The notes: a model not told the origin generated them from the sequence alone. A stretch of DNA of 64,000 nt from Paraperibacillus marinus (GCF_046237605.1 NZ_CP143542.1:2852001-2916000); one strand, 5' to 3'. Counted from the stretch's first letter, positions 41,323 to 49,075 are shown. A program made the numbers and translations.

Positions 41323-41985
41323 TTAATCTACAATTTTAGTTACATTTTTTATATTTGGAAGCGCTTTTATTTCATCCATTACCACTATATCTATATTTTG
41401 ATCCACTTCAATCGTCATTAACGCCATTTTCCCTTTTTCCTTACGCGAAACATCCATGTGGGCAATATTGATTTTATGCTTGGCCAGGACAGCGGCTACT
41501 GCGGCAATCGCCCCGAACCTGTCTTCATGAACCACGAGTATGGCAGGGTCATGTCCGGTCAGCTTCAATTCAAAGCCATTAAGCTCGATGATCTCAATTT
41601 TTCCTCCGCCGATCGAAATGCCGACAAGCTCGAGTTCGCCATCCCCATCACCGATACGGATTCTCGCAGTATTAGGATGTTCGGTTATCTCTTCTTCTTC
41701 GCTGAAGGTAATTTTCATCCCTTTTTCCCCGGCAAGGTCCAGGGCTTCAATGATGCGCTCATCAAAGGTATCGAAGTCCAGCAGTCCCCCGACCACAGCC
41801 ACATCCGTTCCATGGCCCTTATATGTTTTGGCAAATGAGCCATAAAAGGAGATTTCTGCCCACTGCGGCTCCCGGCCGAACAGGCTGCGCGCCATCCTGC
41901 CGATCCTGGCAGCTCCTGCAGTATGTGAACTCGAAGGGCCGATCATAATCGGTCCAATAATGTCAAACACGCTTTTATATTTCAT
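41323..41985 (-). CDS. sdaAB: L-serine dehydratase, iron-sulfur-dependent, beta subunit
   Basis: 220 aa, ATG 41985 (MKYKSVFDIIGPIMIGPSSS) after GGGAGG. N-terminal serine dehydratase beta fold with IGPSSSHTAGAARIG, then a C-terminal ACT domain (about 148-220, LVVHEDRFGAIAAVAAVLAKHKINIAHMDVSRK) that usually senses the substrate or an amino acid. First gene of sdaAB-sdaAA-recG. Confidence 0.97.
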   Translation of the reverse strand: MKYKSVFDIIGPIMIGPSSSHTAGAARIGRMARSLFGREPQWAEISFYGSFAKTYKGHGTDVAVVGGLLDFDTFDERIIEALDLAGEKGMKITFSEEEEITEHPNTARIRIGDGDGELELVGISIGGGKIEIIELNGFELKLTGHDPAILVVHEDRFGAIAAVAAVLAKHKINIAHMDVSRKEKGKMALMTIEVDQNIDIVVMDEIKALPNIKNVTKIVD

Positions 41986-42073
41986 TCTGGTTTCCTCCCA
42001 GAGACTGTTATTTTAAAAAATACGGCAAGAAAAGCATAACGGAAAAAATGGAATTAGAAAAGCTTTTTACACA

Positions 42074-42105
42074 TAGAAAAGAACTGGCCCCGCTAGAGCC
42101 AGTCC
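42074..42105 (-). terminator. Terminator after fakA
   Basis: ACTGGC/GCCAGT arms (42083-42088 with 42098-42103), followed on the minus strand by TTCTTTTC. About 30 bp after the fakA stop. Confidence 0.55.
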
Positions 42106-42135
42106 CACTTAAAATCATATCATGCCGGTACGCAT

Positions 42136-43809
42136 TTATTCAATGGAGAAGATAAAAGGATAGAGCGGCTGTTTTCCATTGTGCACTTCAACTTCCAGAT
42201 CTTCAAAAAGATCCTCGCAATAGCCCTGGATTTCTTCAACTTCTTCCTCATTGGCTTCTTCGCCGTAAATGATAGTCAGAATCTCGGCATCATCATCAAG
42301 CATGGAAGCAAGAAGTTCCTTTGCTGCCTGAAGCTTATCCTGGTTCTTGACAGTGATTTTACCCTCTGCAATCCCCATGAAGTCTCCTGTTGAAATATCG
42401 AGACCGTCAATTTGTGTATCTCTTACTGCGTAAGTGATCTGACCGGTCTTCACATGGCCCAGAGCTTCATTCATATTGTCTTCATTTTCCGAAACCGAAG
42501 ATGCCGGATTGAAAGCAAGCAGTGCTGTCATTCCCTGCGGCACTGTTTTAGAAGGGATGACAATCACCTTCTCTTCAGCCACCTCTGCTGCCTGCTGGGC
42601 TGCCATAATGATATTCTTGTTGTTAGGAAGGATGATGATATTTCGTGCGTTGGCTTCCTTAATGGCCTGAAGAATATCCTCTGTGCTCGGATTCATGGTC
42701 TGTCCGCCCTCAATCACCGACTTAGCACCGATGCTTTTGAAGAGATCGCGGATGCCTGAGCCCATGGCAACTGCAACTACACCGAATTCCTCTTTCTCAA
42801 GAGGTGCTGTCCTTGAAAGGTCGTTATGTGTTTCGCCGACGATGGATTCGTGCTGCTGGCGCATGTTGTCGATCTTGATTTTAATCAGGCTTCCGAAGTT
42901 CTGTCCATAAGACAGGCACTCACCAGGCTGTTCCGAGTGAATGTGAACTTTCACTATTTCCTCATCAGAGACAACAAGCAGAGAATCACCGTATCCGCTT
43001 AAATGGTTCCGGAAGTCCTCTTCGGAAAAAGGATTCTTTGAAAGCTTGTCATCCTCAAACTTGACCATGAACTCTGTGCAGTAGCCGAATTCTATATCGG
43101 CTGTATTGATATGTCCCTGAACAGATTTATGGTGTTCGGCGCTGACCAGTTCGTCCATGGTAGCATGTGCGTGAGGAGTGCCTTCAATTTCCTCGCCTTT
43201 CAATTCAGCAAGAAATCCTTCATAAACGAAAAGAAGCCCCTGACCGCCGCTGTCTACCACGCCTACTTCCTTCAGTACCGGCAGAAGATCTGGAGTCCTG
43301 TTTAAAGAAGCCCTCGCTTCCTTGACGATATGCTCCATCACGGTCACAATATCTTCTTTTTCCTTTGCAGAAGAAACCGCAGCACGGGCTGCGTCCTTGG
43401 CAACAGTAAGGATTGTTCCTTCGACCGGCTTCATGACAGCTTTATAGGCAGTCTCCACTCCCGCCTCAAATGCAGATGCAAATTCCTTGCTGTTGATGAA
43501 TGGCTTGCCTTCTATTGATTTAGCAAAACCGCGGAACAGCTGGGAAAGGATGACACCGGAGTTTCCCCGGGCTCCCATAAGCAGGCCTTTTGCAAGGGCA
43601 TTCCCCACTTTTCCGATATGGTCCTGAACATTATTTTTCACTTCTTTTGCACCCGACGTCATGGACAGGTTCATATTGGTACCAGTATCCCCATCAGGAA
43701 CAGGGAAAACGTTCAATGCGTCCACATAATTTGCATTTGCCGTAAGATTATTGGCCCCTTTGAGCACCATCTCGGCGAAACGTTTTCCATCTAAGCTAGT
43801 AATTGACAC
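42136..43809 (-). CDS. fakA: Fatty acid kinase catalytic subunit FakA (YloV, DAK2 domain)
   Basis: Phosphorylates exogenous fatty acids carried by FakB proteins, feeding acyl-phosphate to PlsX/PlsY. 557 aa from a GTG start at 43809 after TAAGGAGG. The N-terminal DhaL/DAK2 kinase domain (about 10-200) has the nucleotide/Mg site NVFPVPDGDTGTNMNLSM and ARGNSGVILSQ; the middle and C-terminal DAK1-like parts follow (about 315-557). No FakB gene is in the window. It follows yloU by 16 bp. Established role is from the S. aureus homologue. Confidence 0.94.
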   Translation of the reverse strand: MSITSLDGKRFAEMVLKGANNLTANANYVDALNVFPVPDGDTGTNMNLSMTSGAKEVKNNVQDHIGKVGNALAKGLLMGARGNSGVILSQLFRGFAKSIEGKPFINSKEFASAFEAGVETAYKAVMKPVEGTILTVAKDAARAAVSSAKEKEDIVTVMEHIVKEARASLNRTPDLLPVLKEVGVVDSGGQGLLFVYEGFLAELKGEEIEGTPHAHATMDELVSAEHHKSVQGHINTADIEFGYCTEFMVKFEDDKLSKNPFSEEDFRNHLSGYGDSLLVVSDEEIVKVHIHSEQPGECLSYGQNFGSLIKIKIDNMRQQHESIVGETHNDLSRTAPLEKEEFGVVAVAMGSGIRDLFKSIGAKSVIEGGQTMNPSTEDILQAIKEANARNIIILPNNKNIIMAAQQAAEVAEEKVIVIPSKTVPQGMTALLAFNPASSVSENEDNMNEALGHVKTGQITYAVRDTQIDGLDISTGDFMGIAEGKITVKNQDKLQAAKELLASMLDDDAEILTIIYGEEANEEEVEEIQGYCEDLFEDLEVEVHNGKQPLYPFIFSIE

Positions 43810-43825
43810 GAATGTTTCCTCCTTA

Positions 43826-44188
43826 CTAAGGGTTCGTTACACGAACTCCCTGCACAAAAATATTAACGGAATCAACTTCCAGACCCATTGTTTTGTCCAG
43901 GGTGTACTTTACTTTTGATTGAACATTATGAGCTATTTCAGAGATTTTCGTGCCATAGCTGACGATTATGTACATATCAATATGAACCTGTTCATTCTCC
44001 TGACGTACAATAACTCCTTTTGTGAAATTCTCTCTGCGGAGTATCTCAGCTATACCATCTTTTAATTGTTTCTTGGAAGCCATACCCACGATCCCATAAC
44101 AATCAATTGCCGCCCCGCCCGCTATGGTGGCAATCACGTCATTGGATATATCTATTTGACCGAACTTATTATTTAACTCTATGGACAT
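43826..44188 (-). CDS. yloU: Asp23/Gls24 family envelope stress protein YloU
   Basis: 120 aa from ATG 44188 (MSIELNNKFGQIDISNDVIA) after AAGGGGAAG. Asp23-domain features: ATIAGGAAIDCYGIVGMAS, VIVRQENEQVHIDMYIIVSYG and SVNIFVQGVRV. Conserved partner of fakA across Firmicutes; molecular role poorly known. Confidence 0.92.
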   Translation of the reverse strand: MSIELNNKFGQIDISNDVIATIAGGAAIDCYGIVGMASKKQLKDGIAEILRRENFTKGVIVRQENEQVHIDMYIIVSYGTKISEIAHNVQSKVKYTLDKTMGLEVDSVNIFVQGVRVTNP

Positions 44189-44230
44189 AGTATCTTCCCC
44201 TTCCTGAGAAAAACTCATTAGCTACAGACC

Positions 44231-44259
44231 ATTGTACTATAGTAACATCAGATTTGAAA
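44231..44259 (-). promoter_or_regulatory. Candidate promoter for yloU-fakA
   Basis: TTTCAA (44254-44259) and TACAAT (44231-44236) separated by 17 bp on the minus strand. A perfect TTGACA further upstream is 20 bp from a TATAAT, which is too long for a standard promoter, so the true start is uncertain. Confidence 0.35.
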
Positions 44260-44344
44260 GTCCAACAGTGCTCATGTTTATTATAAAGCAAGGCTCCATT
44301 CTGTGTGTCAAGGTTCTTTTCTTGAAAGTAGTTATCAGAACTAT

Positions 44345-44373
44345 TGCATTCTGCTTTTATGTATGTTAAATTA
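44345..44373 (+). promoter_or_regulatory. Candidate SigA promoter for rpmB
   Basis: TTGCAT (44345-44350) and TAAATT (44368-44373) separated by 17 bp on the plus strand, about 75 bp upstream of rpmB. Confidence 0.45.
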
Positions 44374-44446
44374 TTAAAGTGTTTCTAAAGACTTAAGAGA
44401 ATTATAAATAACTTAAGCATGTTCGTAGTTAGGAGGGAATAAAATC

Positions 44447-44635
44447 ATGGCACGCAAATGTGTAATCACAGGCAAAGGAACTCGTTCCGGCAACAGCCGC
44501 TCACACGCAATGAACGCTAACAAACGTACTTGGGGTGCTAACCTTCAAAAGGTTCGTATTCTAGTTGACGGAAAACCAAAACGTGTATACGTTTCTGCAA
44601 GAGCTCTAAGATCAGGCAAAGTAGAACGCGTATAA
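44447..44635 (+). CDS. rpmB: 50S ribosomal protein L28
   Basis: 62 aa: MARKCVITGKGTRSGNSRSHAMNAN region, followed by KRTWGANLQKVRILVDGKPKRVYVSARAL. ATG 44447 after GGAGGG. Cys is present only at residue 5, so this is the form without the zinc Cys4 set. One of three plus-strand genes; divergent from yloU and followed by its own terminator. Confidence 0.98.
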   Translation: MARKCVITGKGTRSGNSRSHAMNANKRTWGANLQKVRILVDGKPKRVYVSARALRSGKVERV

Positions 44636-44641
44636 AACGAC

Positions 44642-44668
44642 GGCATCCAGCAGGGTGCCTTTTTTGTT
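44642..44668 (+). terminator. Rho-independent terminator of rpmB
   Basis: Stem GGCATCC/GGGTGCC (one G-U pair) with a 4-nt loop and a following TTTTTTGTTTT run, 6 bp after the rpmB stop. Confidence 0.85.
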
Positions 44669-44750
44669 TTCAGTATAAACCCCGATGCTTTATTCAGGCC
44701 CGGGATTCTCCAAATGCTGCAGTTTAGTAGAAATCAGACAATTTTGCAGG

Positions 44751-44758
44751 GTTATGTT
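44751..44758. repeat. Left copy of the 8-bp target site duplication of the IS element
   Basis: GTTATGTT here is repeated exactly at 46236-46243, directly outside the other end of the insertion sequence. Eight bp is the usual duplication length for the IS256 family. Confidence 0.9.
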
Positions 44759-44856
44759 GATTAAGTCCATATAATTGTGTAAAAAGAAAGAGTCATTTTA
44801 TTCACTCTTGGCAACACTGTTTTCAACCACGATAAACAATGAAAAGAGGAATATAA

Positions 44857-46020
44857 ATGACTCAGTTACAGTTTAGCCTAAATATGGACGATTTAAAAGA
44901 ATCGATTGTTAACTCAAACCTTGATATGGTTGTAAAATCCGCACTGGTCCTGGTACTCAATGAAATCATGGAAAAGGAAAGGGACGATCATCTTAAGGCG
45001 GGTGCCTATGAACGCTCTCCAGAGCGTCAGGATTATCGAAACGGCTACTATGAACGTGAGTTATTGCTTGGAATTGGCAAGCTTAAGCTCAAGGTGCCCC
45101 GGACTCGTAACGGAGAGTTTTCCACGTCTATTTTTGAAAAGTATGCTCGCTGTAATCAGGCACTGATGCTTTCCATGCTAGAGATGGTTATTAACGGAGT
45201 CTCCACCCGTAAGGTCACTAACATTGTTGAGCAGCTTTGCGGTGAAAATGTTTCAAAATCATTTGTATCTTCCCTCACCCAAAAGCTCGATCCCATTATT
45301 AATGATTGGGCTAAGCGCCCGTTAAATGTCATGTACTATCCCTATGTATTTGTAGATGCCATGTATATAAAGGTCCGTGAACACAAAAGGGTAGTATCCA
45401 AAGCTGTCTATATCGCAACTGCTATCACAGAGAAGAACACACGCGAAATTCTTGGTCTGAGTGTTGATCACGCCGAAGACTTTGAGAGCTGGAGCCGTTT
45501 CTTCCAACAGTTGAAGTCCCGTGGCCTCCAATCACCCAAACTGGTCATCTCAGATGCCCATCTGGGCCTGCAAAAGGCAATACAGCGTGACTTTATCGGA
45601 ACCGCCTGGCAGAGGTGTACCGTACATTTTAAACGCAATATCACCAGCAGCCTGGCTAAGAAAGACACCGCAGAGATACGCACCATGATCAAACGGGTTT
45701 TTGAAGCTGTGACTATAGAGGATGCACGCCGATTTAAGGATGAATTACTAAAAAAATTTGAAGAGGAACCTAAGTTTGACAAAGCCCTAACCACATTAGA
45801 TGACGGCTTCGAAGATGCCATTCAATACTTGGACTTTCCAGAGAATATACATCCCCACATCCGAAGTACCAACTCACTCGAAAGGCTGAACCAGGAAGTT
45901 CGAAGAAGGGAAAAAGTAATCCGAATCTTTCCCAATACACAATCTGCTTTTCGATTGACTGGAGCGGTACTTATGCAATATCAAGACGTCTACTCCAAAA
46001 GGAAGACATTAAGCCGCTAA
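44857..46020 (+). CDS. IS256-family transposase (Mutator type)
   Basis: 387 aa, full length for the family, no frameshift. ATG 44857 after AAAGAGG. The DDE catalytic triad is visible: Asp167 (YVFVDAMYIKV), Asp233 (LVISDAHLGLQKAI) and Glu342 (STNSLERLNQEVRRR). The C/H signature CTVHFKRN (about 254-261) is also typical. Element intact, so it may still move; other copies in the genome are expected but not seen in this window. Confidence 0.97.
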   Translation: MTQLQFSLNMDDLKESIVNSNLDMVVKSALVLVLNEIMEKERDDHLKAGAYERSPERQDYRNGYYERELLLGIGKLKLKVPRTRNGEFSTSIFEKYARCNQALMLSMLEMVINGVSTRKVTNIVEQLCGENVSKSFVSSLTQKLDPIINDWAKRPLNVMYYPYVFVDAMYIKVREHKRVVSKAVYIATAITEKNTREILGLSVDHAEDFESWSRFFQQLKSRGLQSPKLVISDAHLGLQKAIQRDFIGTAWQRCTVHFKRNITSSLAKKDTAEIRTMIKRVFEAVTIEDARRFKDELLKKFEEEPKFDKALTTLDDGFEDAIQYLDFPENIHPHIRSTNSLERLNQEVRRREKVIRIFPNTQSAFRLTGAVLMQYQDVYSKRKTLSR

Positions 46021-46062
46021 GACAGCTTTATTTTTTCGCTCCACTTCCATCTTGGAAGGATC

Positions 46063-46120
46063 ACATATCCGGAGAGGGCTGTCAAAGTGAGGAGCCTTTG
46101 ACAGCCCTCTCCGGATATGT
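46063..46120. repeat. Perfect 25-bp inverted repeat (large hairpin) inside the IS element
   Basis: Arms 46063-46087 and 46096-46120 are perfectly complementary with an 8-nt loop. Further pairing outside (ACTTCCAT at 46043 with ATGGAAGT at 46133, and T-rich against A-rich blocks) extends the palindrome to about 46029-46153. It begins just after the transposase stop. Likely a terminator for the transposase transcript, flanked by T and A runs for both directions. Confidence 0.85.
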
Positions 46121-46235
46121 AGAAAAAACACCATGGAAGTTTCGCAAAAAAAATGTAATGGTAGTGCAATTGATTAAACAATTAAATAAGTGAAAACAGT
46201 TGTAGTTAAATTTACACAATTGTATGGACTTGACT

Positions 46236-46243
46236 GTTATGTT
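46236..46243. repeat. Right copy of the IS target site duplication
   Basis: GTTATGTT, identical to 44751-44758. It ends 4 bp before the first unit of the 21-bp repeat array. Confidence 0.9.
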
Positions 46244-46247
46244 TGGG

Positions 46248-46426
46248 CTCGGCGAGTAAATTTCCTTTTTCCGCGAGTAAGCCGCCCGGTTCGGCGGGTA
46301 AATTCCCTTTTTCCGCGAGTAAGCTGCCCGGTTCGGCGAGTAAATTTCCTTTTTCCGCGAGTAAACTGCCCGGTTCAGCGGGTAAATTCCGTTTCCGCGA
46401 GTAATCCTCTGCATCCGGTCAGTAAA
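46248..46426 (-). repeat. 21-bp periodic repeat array 2 (core TTTACTCGCCGAA on the minus strand)
   Basis: Nine 13-nt cores lie at 46248, 46269, 46290, 46311, 46332, 46353, 46374, 46393 and 46414 (plus-strand left ends), 21 bp apart except one step of 19. On the minus strand they read TTTACTCGCCGAA, TTTACTCGCGGAA and close variants. Core types alternate (CGGCG and CCGCG on plus) and so do the 8-nt spacers (TTTCCTTT-like and CCGCCCGG-like), giving a 42-bp higher-order unit. Same core and spacing as array 1 at 27228-27344, on the other strand. Function unknown. Confidence 0.9.
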
Positions 46427-46605
46427 TAGCAAAATTTATGCTGTTTCCTTCTCTTTTCTGATGCCCTGCTGTGATGACAGTATCTATATCAGTCCTGCTG
46501 TCAGCCTTTCAGCCAAAACGCTGCGAAATTCCTAAATCTGCTATTCTTCTTAAGCTGTTCCGTCAAAAGTTATCTTCTCCCAAAGCCCCTGCACCTGCCT
46601 CCATG
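46427..46605. other. Non-coding spacer between repeat array 2 and the spoVM terminator
   Basis: About 180 bp with no gene, repeat or clear signal that I can identify on either strand. Confidence 0.5.
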
Positions 46606-46640
46606 GAAAAAACACCCCCATCCATCCTACATGAGGGTGT
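46606..46640 (-). terminator. Terminator of spoVM
   Basis: ACACCC/GGGTGT arms (46612-46617 with 46635-46640) with a short inner CAT/ATG pairing, followed on the minus strand by TTTTTTCC. About 35 bp after the spoVM stop. Confidence 0.65.
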
Positions 46641-46674
46641 CCATCATGAATTCATAAATTAATTAGTGCGCGCA

Positions 46675-46755
46675 CTACTCTTTTTTGAACATTCCCAGAC
46701 AGGCCCTAACCAAACCGCCCAAGAATCTTGGTAGTTTAATCGTATAAAATTTCAT
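46675..46755 (-). CDS. spoVM: Stage V sporulation protein M
   Basis: 26-aa amphipathic helix peptide that recognises the convex forespore membrane and anchors SpoIVA for spore coat assembly. The reading MKFYTIKLPRFLGGLVRAC then LGMFKKE matches SpoVM almost residue for residue as I recall it, including the helix-breaking Pro9. ATG 46755 is preceded by GGAGGGGC. Too short for most gene finders. Its presence shows that the organism belongs to an endospore-forming lineage. A SigE promoter is expected in 46756-46839, but I could not find a clear one. Confidence 0.95.
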   Translation of the reverse strand: MKFYTIKLPRFLGGLVRACLGMFKKE

Positions 46756-46802
46756 AAAGCCCCTCCTCACAAAATCTCACACTGATTATTCAACTTATTA
46801 GC

Positions 46803-46837
46803 GGATATAGGAAGAGATATCCACTCTTATAAGAGTG
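46803..46837. repeat. Two adjacent palindromes between thiN and spoVM
   Basis: GGATAT..ATATCC (46803-46822) abuts a perfect 16-bp palindrome CACTCTTATAAGAGTG (46822-46837) with no loop, just after the thiN stop. There is no T-run after the stem on the minus strand, so a protein-binding site or a weak hairpin is possible. Role unknown. Confidence 0.5.
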
Positions 46838-46839
46838 AT

Positions 46840-47487
46840 TTAATCGCTGCTTCTTACCACCAATAATATGCCTTCCTTGAATGAAAAAGTACCTTCTTCA
46901 TACAGAAGTTCATTACTAATACATAGTGTGGACCCGAGCTTTATATTCCTGTTTTCGAGAGGGTACTTGAATCTTTTCAGGGTAATTGCTTTTACCTCAG
47001 GCGTGAGGGGGATAAAAGAAATATATTTTTTATCTTCTTCCTTCGTCAAAGTATAGGTGCCGGGTCTGGCGGCAAAGATCCGGTTGGTTTTATCAACCAT
47101 GCAGATTCTTGTGCCCGGTTCGTCCTGGATATGGCGGGCAAGGAGCTGGATGTTGCCCAGATAATGGTCGGCTCTGCCTCCGGTTGCGCCGAATAACAGG
47201 ATTTCATCCGGCTTTTGCCCCGCTGCCCATTCAAGCGCGATTTCAAGGTCAGTCTGGTTCTTTTCAGCGGGATACATGTTGAGGTGTACGAGCTTTTCAC
47301 GCATGAGGCTGAGTTCAGCTTCTGTGACTGAATCGAAGTCCCCAAAAGCTTCTGAAGGGGGAATTCCCATTGACAGAAGGTGATGGACTCCCCTGTCGAC
47401 CCCAGCCCAGATTATGCCGCTTTCGTTCATGTTATTCAGATCAGGGACATATTGGATGGGTCCTCCAGCCAGGATGTATATTTTCAA
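46840..47487 (-). CDS. thiN: Thiamine pyrophosphokinase
   Basis: Transfers pyrophosphate from ATP to thiamine, giving thiamine diphosphate. 215 aa from a TTG start at 47487 (TTG AAA ATA TAC ATC) 6 nt after GGGGGA; an ATG at 47520 lies before that site. Motifs: YILAGGP, GVDRGVHHLL, EAFGDFDSVTEAE, EKNQTDLEIALEWA, GATGGRADHYLGN and the C-terminal GSTLCISNELLYEEGTFSF. No TPP riboswitch was seen upstream. Confidence 0.95.
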   Translation of the reverse strand: MKIYILAGGPIQYVPDLNNMNESGIIWAGVDRGVHHLLSMGIPPSEAFGDFDSVTEAELSLMREKLVHLNMYPAEKNQTDLEIALEWAAGQKPDEILLFGATGGRADHYLGNIQLLARHIQDEPGTRICMVDKTNRIFAARPGTYTLTKEEDKKYISFIPLTPEVKAITLKRFKYPLENRNIKLGSTLCISNELLYEEGTFSFKEGILLVVRSSD

Positions 47488-47539
47488 AAGAATTCCCCCT
47501 ACGAAAAAGAGACTGATCATCAGCCTCTTTACGATTTTT

Positions 47540-48187
47540 CTACCCTTTCAAAACTGCGATAGCTTTAGAGCGGTCGGATTCATCATAGACAGCCGACCCA
47601 GCTACTAAAATGGTGGCACCATGGTCGATGCATTGGCCGGCTGTTTCTTTGTTCACACCGCCGTCCACCTCGATTTCAAGGGAGTGGAGACCCAGCTTGT
47701 CTGCCATCTCCCTGACTTGCTTAATTTTCTTGAGCACACGCGGTATGAAGGACTGGCCCCCAAACCCGGGATTCACGCTCATGAGCAGCACCATATCGAG
47801 GTCTTCGAGGACATGCTGTATCATCTCTACAGGCGTAGCAGGATTCAGTACCACCCCTGCTTTTACACCAAGGGACTTGATGAAAGAAATGGTCCTGTCG
47901 AGATGTATGCAGGCTTCTGCATGAACGGTAATATAGTCTGCCCCTGCATTGGCAAAGGCCTCGATATACCGGTCAGGGTCCTCGATCATTAAGTGTACAT
48001 CAAGCGGAAGCTTCGTGATCGGGCGGATAGCCTCCACAATCAGGGGACCGATGGTGATGTTCGGAACAAAATGTCCATCCATCACATCCACATGGATCAG
48101 ATCCGCCCCTCCCCGTTCTACATCCTTTATCTCTTCACCCAGCCTGGAAAAATCAGCTGATAGTATGGATGGCGCTATTTTCACCAT
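47540..48187 (-). CDS. rpe: Ribulose-phosphate 3-epimerase
   Basis: Pentose phosphate enzyme converting ribulose-5P to xylulose-5P. 215 aa, ATG 48187 (MVKIAPSILSADFSRLGEEI). TIM-barrel with metal-binding His and Asp in HVDVMDGHFVPN, DVHLMI and EVDGGVN, and MSVNPGFGGQSFI for phosphate. It starts 6 bp after the rsgA stop. Confidence 0.98.
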   Translation of the reverse strand: MVKIAPSILSADFSRLGEEIKDVERGGADLIHVDVMDGHFVPNITIGPLIVEAIRPITKLPLDVHLMIEDPDRYIEAFANAGADYITVHAEACIHLDRTISFIKSLGVKAGVVLNPATPVEMIQHVLEDLDMVLLMSVNPGFGGQSFIPRVLKKIKQVREMADKLGLHSLEIEVDGGVNKETAGQCIDHGATILVAGSAVYDESDRSKAIAVLKG

Positions 48188-48193
48188 AATATA

Positions 48194-49075
48194 TTAATAC
48201 CTCGGCTTTCGGTCTCTAATTTCCTGCAGGAATTCCAGATAGTGCTCATAACGGTAAGATGGCAGCTCACCGGATTCATAGGCCGCCTTAACGGCGCATT
48301 TGGGCTCCTTGTCATGCAGGCAGCCCCGAAACTTGCATTGCTCGCTGATTTCCCTTATATCCGGAAAACAAAAAGAAAGTTCCTCCAGTTCAACATTGGT
48401 AAATTCAAGAGAGCTGAAACCCGGAGTATCTGCCACCAGGCCGCCGCTGATATGAATCAGCTCAACATGCCTTGTTGTATGCTTTCCCCGCCCTAAATGC
48501 TGGGAAATATGATTTGTCTTAAGATCAAGCCCCGGGCGCAGGGCATTCAGCAGTGTGGATTTCCCTACACCGGACTGTCCGGCCACCACGCTCGTTCTGT
48601 CTTGTATATATGGCCGGAGCTTTTCTACGCCTTCCTGTGTGACTGAAGAAGTCGCCACCACCGGGTAGCCGATAGCCGAATATTCCTTAATGTACGCATG
48701 GATGGCAGCAAGCGCATCCGCATCAAGCAGGTCCACCTTCGTAATGCAGATGACCGGGCTGATATGATTGGCTTCGATCAGCACCAGGAACCGGTCCAGG
48801 AGGACGGTGCTGAAGCCCGGCTCCACGGCCGAGAAGACAAGGATGGCCTGATCTACATTCGCAATCGGCGGCCGGATCAATTCATTGAATCTTTTCTTGA
48901 TTTCAAGAACATAGCCTTCTTTATCATTGTCGGCCTGATATACCACTTCATCACCTACCAAGGGTGTTATTTTATCTTTTCGAAATGTTCCTCTGCCCCG
49001 GCATTGTACGAGCTGCTCTCCATCAAGAACATAATAAAACCCGCTGAGAGCTTTGACTATTTTGCCAACTGGCAT
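48194..49075 (-). CDS. rsgA: Ribosome small subunit-dependent GTPase RsgA (YloQ/CpgA)
   Basis: Checks late 30S maturation. 293 aa, ATG 49075 after AAAAGGAGGG. An N-terminal OB fold (1-65), then circularly permuted GTPase: ITKVDLLD (G4) before GQSGVGKSTLLNAL (G1) and DTPGFSSLEF (G3), then a zinc finger (CKFRGCLHDKEPKCAVK). It follows prkC, a kinase known in B. subtilis to phosphorylate it. Confidence 0.98.
   Translation of the reverse strand: MPVGKIVKALSGFYYVLDGEQLVQCRGRGTFRKDKITPLVGDEVVYQADNDKEGYVLEIKKRFNELIRPPIANVDQAILVFSAVEPGFSTVLLDRFLVLIEANHISPVICITKVDLLDADALAAIHAYIKEYSAIGYPVVATSSVTQEGVEKLRPYIQDRTSVVAGQSGVGKSTLLNALRPGLDLKTNHISQHLGRGKHTTRHVELIHISGGLVADTPGFSSLEFTNVELEELSFCFPDIREISEQCKFRGCLHDKEPKCAVKAAYESGELPSYRYEHYLEFLQEIRDRKPRY

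Larger units (their letters stand above)
44759..46235 (+). mobile_element. IS256-family insertion sequence, complete
   Basis: 1477 bp bounded by perfect 8-bp direct repeats GTTATGTT. Terminal inverted repeats are imperfect: left GATTAAGTCCATATAATTGT, right end read inward AGTCAAGTCCATACAATTGT, both like the IS256 end GATAAAGTCCGTATAATTGT as I recall. It contains one intact transposase and a large palindrome downstream of it. It lies between rpmB and spoVM, which are neighbours in B. subtilis, and interrupts no gene. Confidence 0.93.

Noticed and set aside
46248..46426. CRISPR array
   Set aside because: The repeated core is only 13 nt, the spacers are 8 nt and themselves alternate between two types, and there are no cas genes in the window.
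46082..46432. Minus-strand frame of 116 codons with a 7-residue repeat
   Set aside because: The peptide repeat is a by-product of the 21-bp DNA period. The frame crosses the right end of the IS and has no ribosome binding site.
47488..47539. TPP riboswitch before thiN
   Set aside because: The gap is too short and lacks the CTGAGA and ACCTGA elements; thiN is within an operon.
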